A DNA stretch of 64,000 bases from Bin103 sp002238925 (lineage in GTDB: Bacteria > Spirochaetota > Spirochaetia > SZUA-6 > Bin103): contig OZ242313.1 of NCBI GenBank assembly GCA_965208065.1, positions 1 through 64,000 of the forward strand. Reading direction: 5' to 3'. The notes beneath the pieces were generated by a model that was not told where the DNA came from, made no database searches, and worked only from the letters and a program-made list of their open reading frames with translations. Below, piece by piece: positions 53,385 through 62,373 of the stretch. Each line of letters begins with the position of its first letter. The first letter of the stretch is position 1. A program made the translations under genes and the position numbers.

Positions 53385-54631
53385 GACCGCCCCCCCGCTT
53401 CCGCGGCCGGGGCCAGCGAGGCGGCCTCCCGCTCCAGGAACTCGCGCCAGCGCGCCGGGTCCAGCTCGCGCGCCAGGATGAACAGGTCCTTGTCGCCGCG
53501 CCCGGACATGTTCACCACCAGGTGCTGGTCCGGCGGCCGGCGGCGCGCCTCGGCCAGCGCCACCGCGCCGGCGTGCGCCGACTCCAGCGCCATCACGATG
53601 CCCTCGCCGCGGGCAAACCGGCGCACCGCGTCCAGCGCCTCGGCGTCGGAAGCGGTGGTGAATTGCACCCGCCCGGTGCGGCCAAGTTCGGCGAGCTGCG
53701 GCCCCACGCCGGGGTAGTCGAGCCCGGCCGACACCGAGTGGGTCTCCGCGATCTGGCCATCGCCGGTGGTCAGGAACAGCGACTTGTAGCCGTGCGCGAT
53801 CGCCGGCACGCCGTGGCCGCTCATGCGCGAGGCATGCTGGCCCGGCGCCAGGGCGCGGCCGCCCGCCTCCACGCCGATCAGCTCCGGGCGCTCCGCTTCC
53901 AGGAACGGGGCAAACATGCCCAGCGAGTTGGAACCGCCGCCCACGCAGGCAATCAGCGCGTCCGGTTCGAAGCCGGCGGCGCGGCACTGGCTCTGCACCT
54001 CGCGCCCCACCACGGTCTGGAACTCGCGCACCATCGCCGGGTAGGGCGACGGACCGAGCGCCGAGCCAATCACGTAGTAGGTGTCGGCGAACGACCCGGC
54101 CCAGTCGCGCAGCGCCTCGTTGACGGCGTCCTTCAGGGTGCGCGAGCCGCTGTCCACCTGCGTTACCTCGGCGCCGAACAGCTCCATCCAGAACACGTTC
54201 GGCTTCTGGCGGCGCATGTCCACGGCGCCCATGTAGACCTGGCACGGCAGGCCCAGCTTGGCGCACATCGCGGCCGTGGCCAGCCCGTGCTGGCCGGCGC
54301 CGGTCTCGGCGATTACCCGCTTTTTGCCCATCCGCTTGGCCAGCAGGCACTGGCCCACCACGTGGTTGATCTTGTGGGCGCCGGTGTTGGCCAGCCCCTC
54401 CAGCTTGACGTGGATCTGTGCGCCGCCGCATGCCGCGCTCAGGTTGGCGGCGTGCATCAGCGGCGTTGGGCGGCCGGTATAGGTGGCCGCCACCCGGTCG
54501 AACTCGGCGCGGAACGCGGGATCCGCGATGGCGCCGCGGTAGGCGGCCTCCAGCTCGTCGAGCGGGGTGCGCAACACTTCCGCGGCGTAACGGCCGCCGA
54601 ACTGGCCGAAGTAGTCCTGGTAAGCGTTCAT
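53381..54631 (-). CDS. trpB: Tryptophan synthase beta chain
   Basis: 416 residues from ATG 54631, with AGGGAGGACC upstream and ATGA overlap with trpCF. PLP-binding Lys87 in TGAHKINHV, GAGQHG glycine loop, GGGSNSLGMF phosphate site. Condenses indole with serine. The catalytic set is complete, and length is that of TrpB1-type enzymes, which partner TrpA. Confidence 0.96.
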   Translation of the reverse strand: MNAYQDYFGQFGGRYAAEVLRTPLDELEAAYRGAIADPAFRAEFDRVAATYTGRPTPLMHAANLSAACGGAQIHVKLEGLANTGAHKINHVVGQCLLAKRMGKKRVIAETGAGQHGLATAAMCAKLGLPCQVYMGAVDMRRQKPNVFWMELFGAEVTQVDSGSRTLKDAVNEALRDWAGSFADTYYVIGSALGPSPYPAMVREFQTVVGREVQSQCRAAGFEPDALIACVGGGSNSLGMFAPFLEAERPELIGVEAGGRALAPGQHASRMSGHGVPAIAHGYKSLFLTTGDGQIAETHSVSAGLDYPGVGPQLAELGRTGRVQFTTASDAEALDAVRRFARGEGIVMALESAHAGAVALAEARRRPPDQHLVVNMSGRGDKDLFILARELDPARWREFLEREAASLAPAAEAGGRS

Positions 54632-56607
54632 TCGGTCCTCCCTGTGGTATTCGTTTCGGCGCAGGCCGCCTCCACTGCTTGGAAAAAGGCGCGCAGCTTG
54701 GCGTGGTCCTTGCGGCCCGGCTCCGCTTCCAGGCGGCTGGAGGCGTCGATCAGCTCCGGCGCATGGGTGCGGATCACGGCGGCCAAGTTGTCGGGCCCCA
54801 TGCCGCCGGCCAGCCACAGCGGGCGCACGCCCGCCCCGGCCGCGCGCCGCGCCAGCAGGTCGTCCGCCACCCGCACGCCGGTACCGCCGCGCGCCGCCGG
54901 CGAGTAGGCGTCCAGCAGCACGCGCGGGCAGCGGTAGGCGCCCTCGGCGTCCAGGCCGGCCGGCGCGCCGACCCGCAATGCCTTGTAGTAGGGAAAGGCA
55001 ATCTCGTAGCACTCGCCGGGCTGCTCGTCGCCGTGCAACTGCAGCGCGTCCAGGCAGCCGTCGCGCAGCAGCGGCAGCGCCTCCGATACGTCGTTCACCA
55101 CCACGCCCACCTTCAACACCGGCAGGTCGGCCAGCGCGCGAATCGCCTCCGGGCGTGCGCGGCGCGGCGCCGGCGCCAGGATAAAGCCGAGCATATCCGC
55201 ACCGAGCTCCACCGCCAGCTCCGCGTCGGCGCGGTTGGTAATGCCGCACACCTTTACTATTGGGCGCCCGCTGCCGGCCAGCCGATGCCGCAACGCAAAC
55301 ACCCGCGCCCAGAACAGCCCACCCCCGCGCTTCGGCGCCGAAGTACCCGCGCCTACCGCGGCATCCGCGCCGGTGGCGGTACCGGCGGTTGCGACTGCCG
55401 CCACGCCCGCAGCCGCTACGGCGCCAGTGGGCACGGCAGCCGACCCGACGCCGGCAGGCTGGTCCGTGTCGGCGGCCATGCGCGCACCCGCAGCACCACC
55501 CGTGCCTGTGGCAGCACCACCCGTGCCTGTGGCAGCACCACCCGTGCCTGTGGCAGCACCACCCGTGCCTGCGGCGGCACCCACTTCCGTCGCAGCACCC
55601 ACTTCCGTCGCAGCACCCACTTCCGTCGCAACACCCACTTCCGTCGCAGCGCCCGCGCCGTCCACAGCGGGCGTGCCTTCCGCAATTGGCGCGCCTTCCG
55701 CAATTGGCGCGCCTGGCGCGCGCTGCGCACCGCATGCGCTTGCGGCAGAATCGGCGCCAGTGGCAGCGCCCGCGCCCGCAATGTGGTCGGCGGACAGCAC
55801 CGCGCGCAACTCGGCTACCAGTTCCGGGCGGCGCACTACCGCTTCTCCCACCAGCACGCCGTCGAAGCCCGCCGATCGCGCGAAGGCGGCGTCCTCGGCG
55901 CAGTGGATGCCGGACTCGAACAGCAGCGTGGTGGGCCAGTCCACCGCCGGGCGCAGCCGCGCCGGCAGCGTGGTGTCCACTGCGAAGGTGGTCAGGTCGC
56001 GGCTGTTGATGCCGGTCAGCAGCGGGCGCACCGCGCGCGCCTTGGCCAGGTCGGCGTCGTCGTGCACCTCCACCAGCGGTGTCATGCCCAGCGCCAGCGC
56101 GCGCCGGTACAGGCGGTCCAACTCGTCCGTGCTCAGGCAGGCGGCCAGCAGCAGCACGGCGTCGGCGCCGGCGCGGTACGACACCTCCAGGTCGCGTTCG
56201 TCGAGCAGGAAGTCCTTGCGCAGCACGCTCAGGTGCGGCCACGCCTCCTTCACCGCGATCAGGTCGGCCAGCGCGCCGCCGAAGTGGTCCGGCTCGGTGA
56301 GCACCGACACCGCGCGTACGCCCGCCGCGGCGTAGCGGCGCGCCTGCCCCACCGCATCCAGCCCCGGCGCAATCGCCCCGCGCGACGGCGACCGCCGCTT
56401 GATCTCGCAAATCAACAGCGGCGCCCCGGCGCCTCCGTCACTCTCTCCGGCCCACGGCGCCAAGGGTACCAGCGGCTGCCGGCGGCTGCCCGGCACCGGC
56501 TCGCCCAGCTCCGCGCCCTCGGCCGCGACGCGCCTGCGCCGCCCGGCCACAATCTCGCTCAGATACGCCACGGCATCCCCCCCGCCCTGCAGCGGTTCTT
56601 GCTCCAT
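54628..56607 (-). CDS. trpCF: Fused indole-3-glycerol phosphate synthase / phosphoribosylanthranilate isomerase
   Basis: 659 residues. TrpC domain about 13-272: EIKRRSPSRG (Lys70), LRKDF (Lys131), VEVHDD, INSRDL (Asn201). Then a 158-residue Ala/Gly/Thr linker, and TrpF domain from about 449: VKVCGITN (catalytic Cys454), LQLHGDE, LDAYSPAARGGTG. The order C-then-F matches E. coli, but the linker is far longer and repeat-built (see repeat at 55490-55710). It performs two successive steps, isomerase then synthase. Ends overlapping trpB. Confidence 0.95.
   Translation of the reverse strand: MEQEPLQGGGDAVAYLSEIVAGRRRRVAAEGAELGEPVPGSRRQPLVPLAPWAGESDGGAGAPLLICEIKRRSPSRGAIAPGLDAVGQARRYAAAGVRAVSVLTEPDHFGGALADLIAVKEAWPHLSVLRKDFLLDERDLEVSYRAGADAVLLLAACLSTDELDRLYRRALALGMTPLVEVHDDADLAKARAVRPLLTGINSRDLTTFAVDTTLPARLRPAVDWPTTLLFESGIHCAEDAAFARSAGFDGVLVGEAVVRRPELVAELRAVLSADHIAGAGAATGADSAASACGAQRAPGAPIAEGAPIAEGTPAVDGAGAATEVGVATEVGAATEVGAATEVGAAAGTGGAATGTGGAATGTGGAATGTGGAAGARMAADTDQPAGVGSAAVPTGAVAAAGVAAVATAGTATGADAAVGAGTSAPKRGGGLFWARVFALRHRLAGSGRPIVKVCGITNRADAELAVELGADMLGFILAPAPRRARPEAIRALADLPVLKVGVVVNDVSEALPLLRDGCLDALQLHGDEQPGECYEIAFPYYKALRVGAPAGLDAEGAYRCPRVLLDAYSPAARGGTGVRVADDLLARRAAGAGVRPLWLAGGMGPDNLAAVIRTHAPELIDASSRLEAEPGRKDHAKLRAFFQAVEAACAETNTTGRTE
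55490..55710. repeat. Coding minisatellites in the trpCF linker
   Basis: Four 21-bp units (55490-55573, protein GTGGAAT), four 18-bp units (55577-55648, protein ATEVGA) and two 18-bp units (55675-55710, protein PIAEGA) lie in the linker. All are multiples of three, so the frame is kept. Confidence 0.9.
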
Positions 56608-56682
56608 TCTTGTTTCACTGCCACTTCCCTGCTACCCGGTTCGGTTTCGCTGGCCTGAACCCGGCGGGAGTATATTCGTTTC

Positions 56683-56892
56683 ATGCATGACATGGGGATC
56701 CACGAGGCGAAACGAAACTGTCCGAGACAAGCGAAGCGGGTCGCGCAGACCGGTGAACCGGGGGAACCGACGGTGGGCACCGGATCTACGATCTGGGGGT
56801 TGAGGGACCGATTTATCAAGGAGCACGGTACACCAGAGGAAGATCTCGAGCTGCCGCCGCGACCCGTGGAGCAGCGCGAGACCCCGTTCTGA
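56683..56892 (+). CDS. Small hypothetical ORF in the trpGD-trpCF gap
   Basis: 69 residues, antisense to the trp genes, in the 368-base gap between trpCF and trpGD (56608-56975). The C-terminal half (STIWGLRDRFIKEHGTPEE) is helical and charged, unlike random shadow ORFs, and somewhat resembles small antitoxins, but no toxin partner is present. No good RBS. The rest of the gap shows only a 6-bp hairpin (CCAGTC-TAG-GACTGG, 56951-56965). Confidence 0.3.
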   Translation: MHDMGIHEAKRNCPRQAKRVAQTGEPGEPTVGTGSTIWGLRDRFIKEHGTPEEDLELPPRPVEQRETPF

Positions 56893-56975
56893 ACTGGCGA
56901 TGCCGCTCACCCATCTTCTCGACACCACTTTGAGGGAATAGAGGGCCTGCCAGTCTAGGACTGGAGCCGGGATCC

Positions 56976-58604
56976 TTAGCCCGCACGAGCAGCAGACCCA
57001 TCTGCGAGCAGGGCGGCGGTGGTGGTGAGGACGTCTTGCAGCTTGGCGGCTGCGGTGCCGTCTTGCAGCACGGTACGGGCGCGCCGGTAGCCGGCGGCGA
57101 TGTCGGGGGCGGCACCGGCCACGTACAGCGCCGCCCCGGCATTCACGGCCACCGCGTCGCGCAGCGCGGGCGGGCCGCCGCCGGCGAGCAGCTCACGGGC
57201 CAGGGCGGCATTGTGCTCGGCGTCGCCGCCGCGCAGCTCGTCCAGCTTGGCCGGCGCGATGCCGCACGACGCCGCATCGAACTCGCTCACCCGGCACTCG
57301 TCGTCCTCGCCGATCTCCACCATGCGCGTCGGCCCGGTCACCGACACCTCGTCCAGGCCGTCGGCGCCGTGCACGACCAGCACCCGCCGCACCCCCAGCA
57401 GGCGGGCGGCGCGCGCCATCGGTGCGCACAGCGCCGCGTCGTACACGCCGATGAGCTGGTACTCCGCCGCCGCCGGGTTGACCAGCGGCCCGAGCAGGTT
57501 GAGCACCGTCTTGATGCCCAGTTCGGCGCGCACCGGGGCGGCGTGGCGCATGGCGCCGTGGTAGGTGGGGGCAAACAGGAACGCGAACCCGGTGCGCTCC
57601 AGCAGCGCGGAAGCCTGCGCTGGCGATACGCCGGTGTCCACGCCGAGCGCCGCGAACAGGTCGGCGCTGCCGGTCGGCGAGCTCACGCCGCGGTTGCCGT
57701 GCTTGGCCACCCGCACCCCGCACGCCGCCACCACCAGCGAGGCCAGCGACGAGATGTTGAAGGTGGCCAGCCCGTCGCCGCCGGTGCCGCAGGTATCCAC
57801 CACCGTGCCCGCACCCCGCTCCAGCGGCTGTTTCTTGCGCGCCAGCACCGACGCGCAGCCGGCGATCTCCTCGGCCGTGTAGCCCTTCATGCCAAGCGCC
57901 ACCAGGATGGCGGCGAGCTGGGCCGCCGGCAGCCGGCCCTCGGTGACCTCGTCCATCAGCTCCGCCGCCTGCTCCATGGCCAGCGCCGCGCCGCCCATCA
58001 CCCGCTCCAGCAGCGGCCGGAACGCGAACGGCTCGCGCTTGTAGTCCAGGAAGTTGGCCAGCACGCGCATGCCCGCCTCGGAAGCGATCGACTCGGGGTG
58101 GAACTGTACCCCCTCCACCACCCACTCGCGGTGGCGGATGCCCATTACCTCGCCGTCGGGAGAGGTGGCGGTCACCTCGAACCCCTCCGGCAGCGTATCG
58201 CGCTGCACCACCAGCGAGTGGTAGCGGGTAAACACGCTCGGCGACGGCACACCGCGGAACAGGCCGCGCCCGTCCAGGCTGATGGTGTCGGTCTTGCCGT
58301 GCACGATGTTGCCGGCGCCGGCAATGGTGCCGCCAAACGCGTAGCCGATCGCCTGGTGCCCGAGGCACACGCCCAGCACCGGCGCACGGCCCGCGAAGTG
58401 GCGCACCGCATCGACCGACACCCCGGCATCCTCCGGCCGCCCCGGCCCCGGCGAGATAATGATCCCGTCCGGCGCCAGCGCCTCCAGCTCGGCCACCGTC
58501 ACGCGGTCATTGCGGAACACGCGCACCTCCTTGTCGGTAAGCGCGGACACGTATTGAAACAGGTTGTAGGTAAACGAATCGTAGTTGTCGATGATGACGT
58601 ACAT
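56976..58604 (-). CDS. trpGD: Fused anthranilate synthase glutaminase / anthranilate phosphoribosyltransferase
   Basis: 542 residues. TrpG domain 1-190: Cys80 in GVCLGHQ, His169 and Glu171 in FHPES, the class I amidotransferase triad. TrpD domain about 200-540: CGTGGDG, KHGNRGVSS, HGADGLDE and the PRPP-binding loop. It channels glutamine ammonia to TrpE and then adds phosphoribosyl to anthranilate. The G-D fusion is that of E. coli and related bacteria. It starts 18 bases after trpE. Confidence 0.95.
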   Translation of the reverse strand: MYVIIDNYDSFTYNLFQYVSALTDKEVRVFRNDRVTVAELEALAPDGIIISPGPGRPEDAGVSVDAVRHFAGRAPVLGVCLGHQAIGYAFGGTIAGAGNIVHGKTDTISLDGRGLFRGVPSPSVFTRYHSLVVQRDTLPEGFEVTATSPDGEVMGIRHREWVVEGVQFHPESIASEAGMRVLANFLDYKREPFAFRPLLERVMGGAALAMEQAAELMDEVTEGRLPAAQLAAILVALGMKGYTAEEIAGCASVLARKKQPLERGAGTVVDTCGTGGDGLATFNISSLASLVVAACGVRVAKHGNRGVSSPTGSADLFAALGVDTGVSPAQASALLERTGFAFLFAPTYHGAMRHAAPVRAELGIKTVLNLLGPLVNPAAAEYQLIGVYDAALCAPMARAARLLGVRRVLVVHGADGLDEVSVTGPTRMVEIGEDDECRVSEFDAASCGIAPAKLDELRGGDAEHNAALARELLAGGGPPALRDAVAVNAGAALYVAGAAPDIAAGYRRARTVLQDGTAAAKLQDVLTTTAALLADGSAARAG

Positions 58605-58622
58605 GAATGATTCCCCCGCTGC

Positions 58623-60089
58623 CTACAGCTGCACACCGACCGCGGCGGCGAGCGCGCGCAGCTTGTTCTGCGTCTCCTCGTACTCGGTGCGCGGCACCGA
58701 GTCGTATACCACCCCGGCGCCGGCGTGCAGCACCAGCCGGTTGCCCTTCTTGACCGCCGAGCGGATCGAGATGCAGGAGTCCAGCGTGCCGCCCGGCTCC
58801 ACGTAGCCGACGATGCCGGCGTAGAAGCCGCGCGTTTCGCTCTCCAGGGTATCGAGCGTCTCCATCGCCTGGATCTTGGGCGCGCCCGACACCGTGCCGG
58901 CGGGAAAGGTGGCGCGCACCGCGTCGGCGCCGCTCAGCCCGTCGCGCATGTCGCACTCCACCTGCGACACGATGTGCATGACGTGCGAGTAGTGTTCGAT
59001 CACGTTGCGCTCGGTCACCTGCACGCTGCCCGCCTCGGCCACCCGGCCCAGGTCGTTGCGCGCCAGGTCGACCAGCATCAGGTGCTCGGCCAGCTCCTTC
59101 TCGTCGGAAAGCAGGTCCTCCTGCAGCGCCACGTCCTCGCGGTGGTCCTTGCCGCGCCGCCTGGTGCCGGCGATGGGGCGCATCGCCGCGCGTCCGTCCG
59201 CCACTTTCACGTGCACCTCCGGCGACGCCCCGAACAACTGGAAGTCGCCGTAGTCGAGGTAGAACATGTAGGGCGAAGGGTTGGCGGAGCGCAGGCTGCG
59301 GTACGCCTCCAGCGCCGGCAGCGCGGTCTCGATTTCCAGCCGCCGCGACAGCACCGCCTGGAACAGGTTGCCCTTGATAATCTCGCCGCGCAGGAACTCC
59401 ACCCCGTCCAGGTACCACTCCTCGTCGCCGGAGCCGCACACCGTGGCGTCCGGGCTCGCCTTGGAGGCGGCCATGAAGTTGAAGTCCAGGTCGTCGATGC
59501 GGCGCTCGGTCTCGTCGAGCGCCTCCTCCAGGTCGATGCGGTGCTCGCGGTAGTTCACCCCCACCAGGGTGAGCGTGTCGGTGTAGTGGTCGAACACCAC
59601 GAACACGTGGCCGAACACGAAGTAGGCGTCCGGCAGGTCGAGCGAGTCGGCCTTCTTCCGCAGGCGCACGGTGTCGAACTTCGCCGCGTATTCGTAGGAC
59701 AGGTAGCCGATGCCCCCCACCGGAAACGGAAACGGGTGCGCCCTCACCACCGGCAGCCGACTGGTCCGCGACACGTAGGTGCCGGCATCCCCCGGCGGCG
59801 TGACGTGCGCCGCCCCGGCGTGCTGGTCGGCGAAGTAGCGCAGCACGTCCAGTATGTCGCGCCCGCTGCTGCGCAGCCGGTAGCGGCGCCCGGCCCGCGT
59901 CATGATGAACTCGCCGGCCCGTTCCTGGATCGTGAACGCCGGCTTCAGCAGCAGGATGCTGTAGCGCTCGCGGCCGCGGTGGAAGGAGGCGGACTCCAGC
60001 AACACCCGCGCGTTCAGCTTGCGCGCCAGGGTGTAGGGCGTGAAGCGCTCCCCCGGAATGGTCCGTAGCAGGACGTCTGTGGTACTCAT
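58623..60089 (-). CDS. trpE: Anthranilate synthase component I
   Basis: 488 residues; GAGGAG precedes ATG 60089. The feedback-binding LLES motif at 30-33 is intact, so tryptophan should inhibit it. Chorismate-site blocks IAGTRRRGKDHREDVALQEDLLSDEKE, DLARNDLGRV, FPAGTVSGAPK and the GAGVVYDS C-terminus are present. It makes anthranilate with TrpG. First structural gene of the operon, under attenuator control. Confidence 0.96.
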   Translation of the reverse strand: MSTTDVLLRTIPGERFTPYTLARKLNARVLLESASFHRGRERYSILLLKPAFTIQERAGEFIMTRAGRRYRLRSSGRDILDVLRYFADQHAGAAHVTPPGDAGTYVSRTSRLPVVRAHPFPFPVGGIGYLSYEYAAKFDTVRLRKKADSLDLPDAYFVFGHVFVVFDHYTDTLTLVGVNYREHRIDLEEALDETERRIDDLDFNFMAASKASPDATVCGSGDEEWYLDGVEFLRGEIIKGNLFQAVLSRRLEIETALPALEAYRSLRSANPSPYMFYLDYGDFQLFGASPEVHVKVADGRAAMRPIAGTRRRGKDHREDVALQEDLLSDEKELAEHLMLVDLARNDLGRVAEAGSVQVTERNVIEHYSHVMHIVSQVECDMRDGLSGADAVRATFPAGTVSGAPKIQAMETLDTLESETRGFYAGIVGYVEPGGTLDSCISIRSAVKKGNRLVLHAGAGVVYDSVPRTEYEETQNKLRALAAAVGVQL

Positions 60090-60154
60090 GATGCTCCTCG
60101 TCGGTTCATGGCCGGGCCGGGCTGCCGGGGAGCTGACTCGCGGGAAGGCGGCTC

Positions 60155-60208
60155 AAAAAAGAAAGAGCCGCCGGCCCTGGTCAACTCCTGCAACCAGAAC
60201 CCGCGGCT
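60155..60208 (-). terminator. trp attenuator terminator
   Basis: On the minus strand AGCCGC-GGG-TTCTGGT (60208-60193 region) pairs with ACCAG-GGCC-GGCGGCT (to 60166): six GC-rich pairs, two G-C, two U-G wobble and five further pairs, followed at once by CTTTCTTTTTT (60165-60155). It lies between the WWW leader peptide and trpE and is a textbook intrinsic terminator. Confidence 0.85.
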
Positions 60209-60244
60209 CCCGGGCGCAACGCACCCGTTGACGTGGTATCCCGG

Positions 60245-60292
60245 TTATCCCGAGACCCACCACCAGAGATGGCTTGCCGTCGCCATAGTCAT
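60245..60292 (-). CDS. trpL: trp leader peptide
   Basis: ATG 60292 (or 60286), stop TAA 60247-60245. The peptide reads MTMATASHLWWWVSG (or MATASHLWWWVSG), with three consecutive TGG codons at positions 60265-60257. A weak GGTAGG lies upstream. It stands 36 bases before the attenuator hairpin of trpE. Ribosome stalling at the Trp codons when charged tRNA-Trp is scarce should favour an antiterminator; that alternative pairing is not obvious by eye. TCTCGGG (in the leader) can pair with CCCGGGA downstream. Confidence 0.85.
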   Translation of the reverse strand: MTMATASHLWWWVSG

Positions 60293-60543
60293 GCCCAGAA
60301 ACCTACCGCCCCGCTCCCGCCCACGTCAACCCCGCCCCGCGAAGCGTCTCGAAAGCGCGAGCGTCGAAACGCCGTTACCCTTTGTGCGGGCCCACAAGTG
60401 AGTCTCGGTCTCGGCCTGCCCATCAGCAGGGGCTTGGTGGCATCCCACGTCGACCGCATCCGGGGCCGACAGCGGCGGCGCGGGCAGGGGCACGCGGATC
60501 ACCTTCACGATCCCGGTAAGGCCTTGAGTCCCTCAAGTGTGGT

Positions 60544-61083
60544 TGGGGCGGCGACGCCCATATCGCCAGGTTCCTCGCTATCGATCCCGGCACCGTCGCC
60601 CGCGGTCGTGAGCAACTGCTTGCCCAGCAAGTCGAGCGCGAGCGGGTGCGCCGCCCCGGCGGCGGGTGCTGCCGGAAAAATACGCCCGAGGTGATCACTG
60701 CCATCGAAGCGGCTTTGCAGCACGATGTCGCCGGCGACCTCTGAAGTGGTGACAGCATGACGGCTCAGAACGTTACCGCAACGCCTCACGACTGTTGGTC
60801 CTCTCCGACGGCGGCAGCAACGCGCCGCGGGGCCGCGCCTTCAAGTATGCCCTCCAAGCCCGTCTCGTTGATCCCTACCAACTCACCTCCACCTTCTGTC
60901 ACTACCCCAGCGACGCCTCCAAGTGAAACCCGATCGACTATCGCCTGTTCAGCGAGATCAGCACGAACTGCGCCGGCCCACCCGCTACGCTGCTATCAGA
61001 CGATCCTCAACCACATCCGCACCACCACCAACACCGGGTTGTGCGTGATCGCACAACTGGTCGACCAGGAGTACCCCAACTAG
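60544..61083 (+). pseudogene. Decayed ISAzo13-family transposase
   Basis: Two pieces match the family in order. Fragment 1 (60544-60744) reads WGGDAHIARFLAIDPGTVARG…RVRRPGGG…IEAALQHDVAGDL then a stop, the DNA-binding N-terminal part. Fragment 2 (from 60792) reads LLVLSDGGSN…LTSTFCHYPSDASK, then TGA in place of the conserved Trp codon of SKWNPIE, NPIDYRLFSEISTNCAGPP, and after a frameshift LRCYQTILNHIRTTTNTGL to the stop at 61083. The middle of the DDE domain is missing. The element is dead and lies upstream of trp, on the opposite strand. Confidence 0.8.
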
Positions 61084-61301
61084 GTTCGTACGGTCTTCCC
61101 GCAGCGGCCTCCATCATTTACCCGGGGGCCATTTGCACTCCGCTGTTGAATCGACGCCTTCTCTTCGACATCTCGGTGGCGCTTTTCGCGGCATAGGAGA
61201 CACTCTTACATGCCGTCCTAATCTTCGGGACCAAACTCACATAGCCCGGTTCAACCCCGGACGTTATCTAACACTGGCACCTCAGACTACGCACACACTT
61301 C

Positions 61302-62315
61302 TTACCGTTCGGCGCCACCGACACGTATGCCACCAGACAACGTCGCGTTGGATACAGTGTTTCCGCCCCCGGGTTTGGAAGCTCTCACGGTTACGGTTTT
61401 CACTTGAGGTCCTCCGCATTCAGGGAGACTGCTCTGTTCTTCGCAGCGAGGAGAAATGTCAACCGGCACTGATGCCCAGATCGGAGGATCTTTTCTCACA
61501 GGTTTGGCAGGGATTGTCCCAAATGAACACATATAATGGCCATAATCAAGGGCCGCAGCGACACTATACTTGAATAACCACTCGAAATACTGCCATGTAT
61601 CAGAAATATCACAATCACGGTCTGGGTCACTATTGCAGCTTGATACGCCCCCTTCCCAAGAGCCCAAATGGCCGGTACCCGAAGTTACTGCCACCCATAG
61701 GGCCTGATCTCGCCAAGGAGGAGAACCATGCGGTTCGACGTCAGTCAGGCCGGCGCATTCTCCAATGAACTCACGACTAAGGTTCAATATCTTCGGCGTA
61801 CACAGCGGGGGGACACTTTGCCAAATAGGGAATTGATCATAGTAGTCTATGAATTCATCACAATCATCGGAGATCGGATCACCCCACTTGATTACTCGGT
61901 CGTCTGGGAGCTCGAACCATATTTCTGTGACTTCATAAGCATAGTATTCTTGATCAAATTCAATGACCAACTCATAGCCATCTTCGGAATCTATACTAGT
62001 CGCAAAGGCAGTCTCGATAGAGTTTGGGCTACCTGCTTCGGTTGAGATTATGTATACGTCGCTGATCTCTAACGCTGCTGCGTCCGCTGTTGGCTCCGGT
62101 ACCGCAGATGCTGGTACCGTACGAGCGTCCATCACCTCCCAAGCCCCATTTAGTGCGATTTGGTCGGATGCGCCATTTCCGGCACCGCCGGCCCGGTCAT
62201 CCTCGCCTGGTTTTGAGTCGCCGCTACCTTGCATGGCATCCTCGCACCCCCCGACTAGTATTATAGATCCTACTACCATTAGCAGCAGCGCGGCTTTGCA
62301 TCTTTCATGTCTCAT
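61302..62315 (-). CDS. Hypothetical Cys-containing lipoprotein
   Basis: 337 residues from ATG 62315, with GGAG 11 bases upstream. Lipobox VGGC (ILVGGCEDAM). Several cysteine pairs (DDCDEFIDY, PPLCTPK, ISPRCEEQ, LPECGGP) suggest disulfides. GC content is near 50%, far below the window average. No family recognised. The gap 61084-61301 upstream of its stop holds nothing I can identify. Confidence 0.6.
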   Translation of the reverse strand: MRHERCKAALLLMVVGSIILVGGCEDAMQGSGDSKPGEDDRAGGAGNGASDQIALNGAWEVMDARTVPASAVPEPTADAAALEISDVYIISTEAGSPNSIETAFATSIDSEDGYELVIEFDQEYYAYEVTEIWFELPDDRVIKWGDPISDDCDEFIDYYDQFPIWQSVPPLCTPKILNLSREFIGECAGLTDVEPHGSPPWRDQALWVAVTSGTGHLGSWEGGVSSCNSDPDRDCDISDTWQYFEWLFKYSVAAALDYGHYMCSFGTIPAKPVRKDPPIWASVPVDISPRCEEQSSLPECGGPQVKTVTVRASKPGGGNTVSNATLSGGIRVGGAER

Positions 62316-62373
62316 CAAATGTTAGTCTCCTCAGCCAGCAAACTCCATCTTCCCGTATCCTCCATCGCGTTCT

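Noticed and set aside
55490..55710. CRISPR-like appearance of the short repeats
   Set aside because: Units are contiguous without spacers and stay in frame inside trpCF; they are coding minisatellites.
56632..56928. 98-codon minus-strand frame in the trpGD-trpCF gap
   Set aside because: No motif, no ribosome-binding site, and low coding character compared with the flanking trp genes.
60299..60329. Possible trp promoter, TTGACG (60329-60324) and TAGGTT 18 bases on
   Set aside because: The -10 is only 3/6 and would place the start at the leader ATG, leaving no leader RBS; not convincing.
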